In this document: positions 25,625-33,034 of the stretch, piece after piece
Layout of the letters: every line of letters begins with the position of its first letter
Position numbering within the stretch: the stretch's first letter is position 1
From: Maribacter zhoushanensis
Lineage (GTDB): Bacteria; Bacteroidota; Bacteroidia; Flavobacteriales; Flavobacteriaceae
Length of the DNA: 64,000 nucleotides
Direction of reading: 5' to 3'
Assembly: GCF_029350975.1 (NCBI RefSeq)
Contig: NZ_JARKMR010000001.1
Location: 372,001-436,000, forward strand
Position numbers and translations under genes: made by a program
The notes under the pieces: generated by a model
Databases searched by the model: none
What the model was told of the DNA's origin: nothing
Seen by the model: the letters and a program-made list of their open reading frames with translations, nothing else

Positions 25625-27328
25625 TCAAGAAAATTTACCTGCTTTTAATTGTTCAGCTGCATGATTTGCTGCTCTTGCGGTAAATGCCATATAGGTCAAA
25701 GATGGGTTTACACAACTAGAGGAAGACATAAAGGCACCGTCCGTTACATACACATTTGGTACTAAATGTACTTGATTATTTTTATTTATAATTGAAGTCT
25801 TTGCACTGTGCCCCATTCTGGCGCCACCCATTTCATGAATACCCAGACCAGGTCCATTAGGTTCTTCATAAGATTCTACATCTTTAAAGCCTGCAGCTTC
25901 AAACATGTTCACAATTTCTTTCTTGATATCTTCACGCATCTTATATTCATTTTCCTTAAACTCAACGTCAAAAGCTAGTTGAGGCAATCCCCATTTATCT
26001 TTTTCGGTAGGGCTAAGTGTTACTCTGTTGTCGTCATAGGGTAGAAATTCTCCAAATCCTGTTACACCAATAGTCCATCTGCCTGGTTTTAATACAGATT
26101 CTTTTAAATCTTTTCCATATCCTAATTCACCAATTTCTGCAGACCAATCTCCTCTACTTGCTGTACCTTGATAACCAAAACCGCGTAAATATCCTTCACG
26201 TTTAGTTTCTGCATTCAGGTTCACAAAACGAGGTATGTAAAATCCGTTCGCACGTCTTCCTTTATAGTATTTATCTAAATATCCATCTACTTTTGCGGTT
26301 GCACCTAATTTATAATGGTGGTCCATAATACCTCTTCCTAATGCATCAGAATCATTACCTAATCCATTAGGAAAACGTTCAGATTTTGATTGTAACAAAA
26401 TACCTACCGATGCCATTGCAGATGCACATAGAAAAATAACCTTTGCTTTAAACTCTAGTTTTTCATTTGTCTCTGCATCAATTACTCGAACACCTGTTGC
26501 TTTTTTAGTAGTATCGTCATATATAATTTCATGTACTATAGAATTGGGTCTTAAGGTCATGTTTCCAGTACGCTCGGCAGCAGGTAATGTGGAAGAGTTA
26601 CTACTGAAATATCCGCCAAATGGGCATCCGCGCCAGCAACGATCTCTATTTTGGCATGTTCCACGACCTTCAAAAGTAGCATTGGGGTCTGTAATGTGTG
26701 CTGTTCTACCTATGGTTATTAAACGACCATCATCAAATTTTTCTGCCGTAGTTTTCTTAAAATCTTCTTCAACACAATTCAATTTCATGGCAGGCTGAAA
26801 TTTACCATCAGGTAATACCTCTAGCCCTAAGGCTTCACCACTTACCCCAATATATTCTTCGACCTTGTCATACCATGGCGCAATATCTTTATATCTTACG
26901 GGCCAATCTACACCAGCGCCATCCTTTTTATTCGCTTCAAAATCTATATCGCTCCATCGGTAGCTCTGTCTTCCCCAGGTCAATGATCTACCGCCTACTT
27001 GATAACCGCGTATCCAATCAAAACGTTTTGTTTCTACATAAGGGTGATCTAAATCGTTTACGAAAAAGTGTTTAGAATCCTCGGTTGGTGCCCATATCAC
27101 TCTTTTTTGTATATGGTATTTTTCTTGGTCTTCTTTTGATAATTTGCCTTTTAAAGGATAATCCCATGGGTCATCGTTCATTGTAGGATAATCTTCTATA
27201 TGCTTTACCATAGGGCCACGTTCCAAAACAAGTGTTTTTAAGCCATTCTCTGTTAATTCCTTAGCAGCCCAGCCACCACTTATTCCTGTTCCAACAACAA
27301 TTGCGTCGAATATTTCATTTTGATTCAT
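25625..27328 (-). CDS. GMC family FAD-dependent oxidoreductase, copy 2
   Basis: A 567-residue paralogue of the flavoprotein at 20434, clearly similar along its whole length. The FAD motif is VVGTGISGGWAAKE (11-24). The cysteine set C-x5-C-x3-C is conserved (Cys225, Cys231, Cys235, before PFGGYFSS). The catalytic pair is His498 and Asn541. It lacks a signal peptide. Unlike copy 1 it has no subunit-3 gene beside it, so it either borrows the subunit encoded at 19787 or stays in the cytoplasm. It is divergent from the TIM-barrel gene at 27489, repeating the GMC-against-TIM layout of copy 1. A different glycoside preference is likely but unproven. Confidence 0.9.
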   Translation of the reverse strand: MNQNEIFDAIVVGTGISGGWAAKELTENGLKTLVLERGPMVKHIEDYPTMNDDPWDYPLKGKLSKEDQEKYHIQKRVIWAPTEDSKHFFVNDLDHPYVETKRFDWIRGYQVGGRSLTWGRQSYRWSDIDFEANKKDGAGVDWPVRYKDIAPWYDKVEEYIGVSGEALGLEVLPDGKFQPAMKLNCVEEDFKKTTAEKFDDGRLITIGRTAHITDPNATFEGRGTCQNRDRCWRGCPFGGYFSSNSSTLPAAERTGNMTLRPNSIVHEIIYDDTTKKATGVRVIDAETNEKLEFKAKVIFLCASAMASVGILLQSKSERFPNGLGNDSDALGRGIMDHHYKLGATAKVDGYLDKYYKGRRANGFYIPRFVNLNAETKREGYLRGFGYQGTASRGDWSAEIGELGYGKDLKESVLKPGRWTIGVTGFGEFLPYDDNRVTLSPTEKDKWGLPQLAFDVEFKENEYKMREDIKKEIVNMFEAAGFKDVESYEEPNGPGLGIHEMGGARMGHSAKTSIINKNNQVHLVPNVYVTDGAFMSSSSCVNPSLTYMAFTARAANHAAEQLKAGKFS

Positions 27329-27488
27329 GCTTGAAATTTTATCTTTTTCTGACGGTATTCCCTATATTTATAGCAAATCTCCAAAGTATCGAGAAGAACT
27401 TGATACAATTCTTAAATATAAGATTTTTTGAGAGATTTCATATCTCAAAGTCAACAACAAATTCAAACAACAACAGATAGCATTTTTT

Positions 27489-28541
27489 ATGAAAACAATC
27501 AAAGGACCAGCCGTATTCTTGGCACAGTTTGTAGACAGTAAAGCTCCATTTAATTCCTTGGACGGAATGTGTAAGTGGGCAGCTGATCTAGGATATAAAG
27601 GAATTCAAATTCCAACATGGGAGAGTTTTTTAATCGATTTGGACAAAGCAGCTGAAAGTCAGACGTATTGCGATGAGCTAAAAGGCAAAGTAAACTCTTA
27701 CGGATTAGAGATTACAGAACTTTCTACACACTTACAAGGGCAATTGGTTGCTGTTAACCCAGCATATGATTTAATGTTCGATTCTTTTGCTCCAAGTAAT
27801 GTTCATGGCAATCCTAAAGCTAGAACAGAGTGGGCAATTGAAACCGTAAAAAAAGCTGCAACTGCTAGTAGAAGACTAGGATTAAAGGCTCATGCTACTT
27901 TTTCTGGGTCTTTATTATGGCATACTATGCACCCTTGGCCACAAAGACCAGCTGGTTTAGTAGAAATGGGTTTTGAAGAATTAGCAAAGAGATGGACACC
28001 GATCTTAAATCATTTCGATAAAGAAGGTGTAGATGTTTGTTATGAAATTCACCCAGGTGAAGATTTACATGATGGTGATACTTTTGAACGTTTTCTAGAA
28101 GCTACGGGCAATCATAAAAGAGTAAATATTCTTTATGATCCAAGTCACTTTGTATTGCAACAGTTAGATTACATTACATATATTGATCACTATCATGAGT
28201 TTATAAAGTCTTTCCACGTAAAGGATTCTGAATTTAACCCTACTGGTAAAAAAGGTGCTTTTGGTGGTTATAATGATTGGGGAGATAGAGCTGGTAGATA
28301 CCGTTCATTGGGTGACGGTCAAATAGATTTTAAAACTATATTCTCTAAATTAACCCAATACGGTTGCGATGTTTGGGCGGTAATGGAATGGGAATGTTGT
28401 ATTAAGAGTCCAGAGCAAGGTGCTCGCGAAGGTGCTAAATTTATTTCTGATCATATTATTGAGGCTACAGAGAAAACCTTTGATGATTTTGCCGGTGCAG
28501 AAATAGATAAAGAAATGTTGAAAAAAATGTTGGGACTTTAA
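27489..28541 (+). CDS. Cytoplasmic TIM-barrel sugar isomerase/epimerase-like protein
   Basis: A 350-residue xylose-isomerase-like TIM-barrel protein without a signal peptide. Barrel segments include LGYKGIQIPTW, CYEIHPGEDLHDGDTFERF with the metal-binding Glu and nearby His, INILYDPSHFVLQQLDY, FIKSFHVKDSEF and VWAVMEWECC. It belongs to the same superfamily as the two exported proteins of the locus but is only distantly alike, and its location differs. It is expected to isomerise or cleave a keto sugar after uptake. Its leader contains two CAA repeat blocks (27451-27477). Two DUF1080 genes follow at once, 9 and 12 bases apart. Confidence 0.86.
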   Translation: MKTIKGPAVFLAQFVDSKAPFNSLDGMCKWAADLGYKGIQIPTWESFLIDLDKAAESQTYCDELKGKVNSYGLEITELSTHLQGQLVAVNPAYDLMFDSFAPSNVHGNPKARTEWAIETVKKAATASRRLGLKAHATFSGSLLWHTMHPWPQRPAGLVEMGFEELAKRWTPILNHFDKEGVDVCYEIHPGEDLHDGDTFERFLEATGNHKRVNILYDPSHFVLQQLDYITYIDHYHEFIKSFHVKDSEFNPTGKKGAFGGYNDWGDRAGRYRSLGDGQIDFKTIFSKLTQYGCDVWAVMEWECCIKSPEQGAREGAKFISDHIIEATEKTFDDFAGAEIDKEMLKKMLGL

Positions 28542-28550
28542 AAGTAGACG

Positions 28551-29288
28551 ATGAAGAAATATATAGTAGGTGCAGCATGTCTTTTAGCATTTGTTGCATG
28601 TAAGCAAGAGAAAAAGGAGACAACCGAAACAGCTGTGGTCGAAGAAATTGAGGTTGTTGATAATGAATGGGAGGTATTGTTTGACGGTACTTCTTTAGAT
28701 AAATGGAAAGAGTTCAAAACCGACGAAATAAGTGATGCTTGGAAAATAGAAGGTGATGCTTTGGTATACACTCCACCTGAAGATGAAGAATATAAAAATC
28801 ATGATCTGGTTACAAAGCAAGAATTTACCGATTTCGTATTAACATTAGATTGGAAAATTTCTGAAGCAGGTAATAGTGGTGTTTTTTGGGGTGTTAGTGA
28901 AGATGAAAAATTTGGGACAGGATATCAAACTGGTCCTGAAATTCAAATTTTGGATAACGATAAACATCCAGATGCTAAGGCGGGCACAACCCACCAAGCT
29001 GGTGCTTTATATGATATGGTTTCACCGGCAGAAGATGTTACAAAACCAATAGGTGAATGGAATACTATGGTGATTACTGTAAATCATAAAGAGCATAAAG
29101 GTAGTGTTACATTAAATGGTACAGAAATGGTAAGTTTTCCGGTAGCAAACGAAGAATGGGACGCTATGGTCGCAAAATCTAAATTTGCAGGTTGGGACGG
29201 ATTCGGAAAATACACAACCGGTAAAATTGGTTTACAAGATCACCAAAATGTTGTAGCGTTCAGAAATATAAAAATCAAACAACTTTAA
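28551..29288 (+). CDS. DUF1080 (3-keto-disaccharide hydrolase family) lipoprotein, copy 1
   Basis: A 245-residue exported lipoprotein with lipobox Cys17 (AFVAC) and an acidic linker to about 42. The concanavalin-like DUF1080 domain follows: WEVLFDGTSLDKWKEF, FVLTLDWKISEAGNSGVFWG, GPEIQILDNDKHPDAKAG and the C-terminal KIGLQDHQNVVAFRNIKIK. The N-S-G-V-F and Q-I-L-D motifs are family marks. Members are now known to cleave glycosides already oxidised at C3, by elimination and hydration rather than normal hydrolysis. The adjoining TIM-barrel gene and a second DUF1080 gene support that role here. Confidence 0.88.
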   Translation: MKKYIVGAACLLAFVACKQEKKETTETAVVEEIEVVDNEWEVLFDGTSLDKWKEFKTDEISDAWKIEGDALVYTPPEDEEYKNHDLVTKQEFTDFVLTLDWKISEAGNSGVFWGVSEDEKFGTGYQTGPEIQILDNDKHPDAKAGTTHQAGALYDMVSPAEDVTKPIGEWNTMVITVNHKEHKGSVTLNGTEMVSFPVANEEWDAMVAKSKFAGWDGFGKYTTGKIGLQDHQNVVAFRNIKIKQL

Positions 29289-29300
29289 TAGCATTTACAT

Positions 29301-30125
29301 ATGAAAAATAGATACTCATGGTTACTGTTAGTTGCTTCTTTAGGAATACTTTCTTGTCAAGAAAAAGTAACGGTAGCTACTGACGGAGGATTAGAAGCTG
29401 TTAAGGACAGTGTAATCGTTTATGAAGAATACATGGGCGAAGAACCAACTACACCAGAAGAAACTGAATTTTACGAGCCTAAGGTAGCTGTTGTTAAACC
29501 GGCAACCGCAAGTTCTGCACCTAGTGATGCTATTGTACTTTTTAATGGTGCCAATTTAGACAATTGGATCAGTACTAACGATAGTACTGCCGCTAAATGG
29601 CACGTGAACAAAGACGGTAGTATGACGGTAAATGATAAAACCGGAAACATACAGACCAAGCAGAATTTTGGTGATGTACAATTGCATATAGAGTGGAAGT
29701 CTCCTTTGCCAATACAGAGAGAAGGGCAAAACAGAGCCAATAGCGGTGTATTTCTTAACGGAATATATGAAGTGCAGGTATTAGATCAAAATGACAATCC
29801 TACCTATGTAAATGGGCAAGTGGGATCTATTTACAAGCAACATGTGCCATTAGCTATGGCTTCTGTGCCAACAGGTGAATGGAATACCTATGATATTATT
29901 TATCATGCACCAGAATTTAATGTGGATGGTGGCAAGATAAAATCAGGAGATATCACCGTAATACACAACGGAATTTTGGTTCAAGATCATGTAGAGCTTA
30001 AAGGAACAACACCTTATATTGGTTGGCCTAAAAACCCAGCACATGGTAAAGGACCTTTAATGTTGCAAGACCACGGTGACGATAGTCGTGTTAGTTTTAG
30101 AAATATTTGGGTTAGAGAACTTTAA
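29301..30125 (+). CDS. DUF1080 (3-keto-disaccharide hydrolase family) lipoprotein, copy 2
   Basis: A 274-residue exported lipoprotein with lipobox Cys19 (GILSC), a low-complexity acidic/Thr/Pro linker to about 70, then a DUF1080 domain: IVLFNGANLDNWISTND, VQLHIEWKSPLP, RANSGVFLNGIYEVQVLD and PLMLQDHGDDSRVSFRNIW. It differs from copy 1 in the loop after the QVLD motif, which suggests another sugar specificity. It is last in the plus-strand operon begun by the TIM-barrel gene and is followed by a hairpin. Confidence 0.88.
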   Translation: MKNRYSWLLLVASLGILSCQEKVTVATDGGLEAVKDSVIVYEEYMGEEPTTPEETEFYEPKVAVVKPATASSAPSDAIVLFNGANLDNWISTNDSTAAKWHVNKDGSMTVNDKTGNIQTKQNFGDVQLHIEWKSPLPIQREGQNRANSGVFLNGIYEVQVLDQNDNPTYVNGQVGSIYKQHVPLAMASVPTGEWNTYDIIYHAPEFNVDGGKIKSGDITVIHNGILVQDHVELKGTTPYIGWPKNPAHGKGPLMLQDHGDDSRVSFRNIWVREL

Positions 30126-30143
30126 TATTTTATTAGTTATAAT

Positions 30144-30182
30144 TTAAGGAGCAAACAAGCGTATTTCTTGTTTGCTCCTTAA
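30144..30182 (+). terminator. Hairpin after the DUF1080 operon
   Basis: A perfect 16-bp stem (30144-30159 with 30167-30182), seven-base loop cgtattt, 18 bases after the stop. It has no T tail, so termination is likely but not textbook. Confidence 0.7.
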
Positions 30183-30229
30183 CTGTTTAAGTAGGGCTAT
30201 AAGATTTACAATAAATTTCTCATTTACCT

Positions 30230-30237
30230 TACCTTTG
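30230..30237 (+). promoter_or_regulatory. -7 box tacctttg for yicC-gmk-nadD
   Basis: A perfect TAnnTTTG box 21 bases before the yicC ATG. No distinct -33 element. Confidence 0.55.
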
Positions 30238-30258
30238 TCTTAATCTTAAAATGTATTT

Positions 30259-31116
30259 ATGATTCAATCGATGACCGGCTTCGGAAAGCATGTAGTTCAG
30301 CTACCTAACAAAAAAATTACGGTAGAAATAAAATCGCTTAATAGTAAGAGTATTGATTTAAATGCACGTATGCCTTCAAGTTATCGTGAAAAGGAATTAG
30401 AACTGCGAAAGTTGGTCGCTAATTCTTTGTTACGAGGTAAGGTAGATTTTAATCTTTATGTTGAGCTTACCGGAAACGAAACCTCTACTCAAGTTAATGA
30501 AGTTGCGGTTAAACAATATATGGGTCAGTTGAAAAACATTGCCGATGGTGATAACCTAAGATTATTGGAAATGGCATTGCGTTTTCCTGATGCTATGAAG
30601 ACCGATAAGGAAGATATCGATGAATCTGAATATGAGGCTATAAAAGAGGCATTGAAAGGTGCCTTGGTAGAAATCAATGAGTTTAGGTCAGAAGAAGGCA
30701 GTGTTTTGGAGAAAGATTTTCTTGAAAGAATATCTTCATTGAAAAAGCTTTTAGAAGAGGTTGTAAGTATAGATCCAGATAGGCAAGCTACTATTCGTGA
30801 GCGTTTAGAAAAAGCCGTTCAAGATATAAAGGCCGATGTAGATGCAAATAGGTTTGAGCAAGAGCTTATATACTATTTAGAGAAGTATGATATTACTGAA
30901 GAAAAAGTTCGCTTGGCAAATCATTTAGATTACTTCAGCAAAACTTTACAGTCAGACGATAGTAACGGTAAAAAGTTAGGATTCATTTCTCAAGAGATTG
31001 GTCGTGAAATTAATACGATCGGTTCTAAGGCAAACTTTGCACCTATGCAGCAAATAGTGGTGCAAATGAAAGATGAACTAGAGAAGATTAAAGAACAAAT
31101 GTTAAACGTACTATAG
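30259..31116 (+). CDS. yicC: YicC family endoribonuclease
   Basis: A 285-residue YicC-family protein, the usual length. The N-terminal signature MIQSMTGFGK and SLNSKSIDLNARMP are diagnostic, as is the C-terminal block with LGFISQEIGREINTIGSKAN. The E. coli protein is an endoribonuclease in RNA turnover. The gene starts a three-gene run with gmk and nadD; its stop is directly followed by the gmk start (TAGATG). The yicC-gmk order is also common elsewhere. Confidence 0.93.
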   Translation: MIQSMTGFGKHVVQLPNKKITVEIKSLNSKSIDLNARMPSSYREKELELRKLVANSLLRGKVDFNLYVELTGNETSTQVNEVAVKQYMGQLKNIADGDNLRLLEMALRFPDAMKTDKEDIDESEYEAIKEALKGALVEINEFRSEEGSVLEKDFLERISSLKKLLEEVVSIDPDRQATIRERLEKAVQDIKADVDANRFEQELIYYLEKYDITEEKVRLANHLDYFSKTLQSDDSNGKKLGFISQEIGREINTIGSKANFAPMQQIVVQMKDELEKIKEQMLNVL

Positions 31117-31698
31117 ATGAAAGGTGGAAAACTAATCATTTTTTCTGCGCCATCAGGTAGTGGGAAAACAACCATTGTACGCCACTTATTGGCACAGCCA
31201 GAATTGAATTTGGCTTTTTCGGTATCTGCAACTTCGCGCCCTAGAAGGGGCAAAGAAAAGCATAACGAGCACTATTATTTTATGTCGGTTTCCGAATTTA
31301 AAAATCATATCAAGAATGATGATTTTTTAGAGTGGGAAGAAGTGTATAGAGATAATTTTTACGGTACGTTAAAAAGTGAAGTAGAACGACTGTGGGCAGA
31401 GGGAAAGAACGTAATTTTCGATATTGATGTTGTTGGAGGTTTAAGAATCAAGAAAAAATTTCCTGAACAAACCTTGGCTGTATTTGTAAAACCACCAAGT
31501 GTTGATGAGCTTAAGATCAGACTTAAGAAGAGAAGTACCGAAAGCGAAGACAAAATAAATATGCGTATTGCAAAAGCATCTGTAGAATTGGCAACGGCAC
31601 CTCAGTTTGATAAGATTATTAAGAATTATGATCTTGATGTAGCTTTAAAAGAGGCTGTAGATTTAGTAGCATCTTTCGTTTCTGACGATAAAGAATAA
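31117..31698 (+). CDS. gmk: Guanylate kinase
   Basis: Converts GMP to GDP with ATP in purine nucleotide synthesis; cytoplasmic. At 193 residues it has family length. The P-loop is SAPSGSGKTT with Lys17. The GMP-binding part has SATSRPRRGKEKHNEHYYF and the following FYGT segment, and the lid shows RLKKRSTES. It sits without a gap between yicC and nadD, which indicates one transcript with translational coupling. Confidence 0.96.
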   Translation: MKGGKLIIFSAPSGSGKTTIVRHLLAQPELNLAFSVSATSRPRRGKEKHNEHYYFMSVSEFKNHIKNDDFLEWEEVYRDNFYGTLKSEVERLWAEGKNVIFDIDVVGGLRIKKKFPEQTLAVFVKPPSVDELKIRLKKRSTESEDKINMRIAKASVELATAPQFDKIIKNYDLDVALKEAVDLVASFVSDDKE

Positions 31699-32289
31699 AT
31701 GCACATGAAAAAGGTAGGATTATACTTTGGTACCTTTAACCCTATTCATATTGGTCATTTGGTTATAGCAAACCATATGGTAGAATTTTCAGACTTAGAT
31801 GAGGTTTGGTTTGTAGTAACGCCTCAAAGTCCGTTTAAGACCAAGAAAACGCTTTTAGATAATCATCAAAGATTTGAAATGGTGTATGAAGCTACCAAAG
31901 ATTATGACAAGCTGAAGCCTAGTAATATTGAATTCAATTTACCGCAACCCAATTACACCATAAATACCTTAGTACATTTAGAGGAAAAATATCCTGAAGG
32001 ATATGATTTTTCATTGATTATGGGCGAAGACAATCTAAAAGGTCTTCACAAGTGGAAGAACTACGAAGCTATCTTAGATTTGCATCATTTGTATGTGTAC
32101 CCAAGAATATCGGAAGGGGCTATTGAGCATCAATTTAAGGAGCATAAAAAGATTCATCGTGTAAATGCACCTATTATGGAAATCTCTTCTACATTTATTC
32201 GTAAAGAGCATAAAAATGGTAAAAACATTAAGCCATTATTACCGCCAGAAGTTTGGAAGTATATGGATGAAATGAATTTTTATCGTTAA
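31699..32289 (+). CDS. nadD: Nicotinate-nucleotide adenylyltransferase
   Basis: Adds AMP to nicotinate mononucleotide to make deamido-NAD in NAD synthesis. At 196 residues it fits NadD. The nucleotidyltransferase motif is GTFNPIHIGH (11-20) and the second is ISSTFIRK near 160. Either Met1 (31699) or Met3 (31705) could start; the gene directly abuts gmk, favouring the first. Its stop codon overlaps that of the convergent gene through the palindrome ttaa at 32286-32289. Confidence 0.95.
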   Translation: MHMKKVGLYFGTFNPIHIGHLVIANHMVEFSDLDEVWFVVTPQSPFKTKKTLLDNHQRFEMVYEATKDYDKLKPSNIEFNLPQPNYTINTLVHLEEKYPEGYDFSLIMGEDNLKGLHKWKNYEAILDLHHLYVYPRISEGAIEHQFKEHKKIHRVNAPIMEISSTFIRKEHKNGKNIKPLLPPEVWKYMDEMNFYR

Positions 32290-33005
32290 TCTATACTATT
32301 TGCTTTACGCAAGTTATCAGTAGCTAAAAATACATCTCCTTTATTATAATACCACTTACGTACTTTAGGTATTTTAATTCCGTTTACGGTAATCATATCT
32401 GAAAGTAGAATATATTCTCCGTCGTTTTTGCTTTCATCATGGAAGAATTGATACACTTCCATAGCATAGGTCTTTGGGTCAAAGTAGAAATACCAAGTAT
32501 CGTTACCTACTTCTTTTTCATACGTAGCTTTTAAAACTAAATATGATTTACCCTTAAAATTTTTCTTAATGACCTTATCATCTATTATAGTACCTGGGTT
32601 TTTTAATTTCATTGGTAACCCATATAGGTATGTATAGTAGTTTTTCATCATTTTAGCACGGTCACAGCTAATGTTTAAACTATCTTTTATCTTAGGGAAT
32701 ATAGAAGTGCTGCCATTTAATTTTAAAGTACAGTCGTTATTATCCAATTCAGACTCAATAACGTAATTATTTTTGGTTACGGTTGTTTTAAAATAGTTGC
32801 TAGGCAACTTCATTTCTACGACAGTACTACGTGGACTACTTTTTGGATTCTCCATCTCAATCAGCATTTTACCTTTAAAGGTAGACCAGTTATTTTCCGG
32901 ATCATGAAATGCTATTGCACGTTCTAATAATTCGTTGCCGGTTATTTCTTGGGCATTACTTAAAACACTTGAAAGCATAAAAAGATATAGTACAAAAAAC
33001 TTCAT
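32286..33005 (-). CDS. Secreted LolA-like protein (DUF6503-like)
   Basis: A 239-residue protein with a Sec signal peptide (hydrophobic 4-16, cleavage near Ser-Asn-Ala at 16-18). The mature part resembles LolA-type half-barrels: an N-terminal ELLERAIAFHDPENNWSTF, strands with EMKLPSNYFKTTV, and KSYLVLKATYEKEV, DTWYFYFDPKTY and YILLSDMITVNGIKIPKV. The FHDPxxNWxxF opening is that of a flavobacterial family I believe is DUF6503. It is not the lipoprotein carrier LolA itself. It follows the phosphate transporter gene by 29 bases on the same strand, so it may be coregulated. Confidence 0.68.
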   Translation of the reverse strand: MKFFVLYLFMLSSVLSNAQEITGNELLERAIAFHDPENNWSTFKGKMLIEMENPKSSPRSTVVEMKLPSNYFKTTVTKNNYVIESELDNNDCTLKLNGSTSIFPKIKDSLNISCDRAKMMKNYYTYLYGLPMKLKNPGTIIDDKVIKKNFKGKSYLVLKATYEKEVGNDTWYFYFDPKTYAMEVYQFFHDESKNDGEYILLSDMITVNGIKIPKVRKWYYNKGDVFLATDNLRKANSID

Positions 33006-33034
33006 AAATATGTGTTTTTAAAAATGAAACTAGC

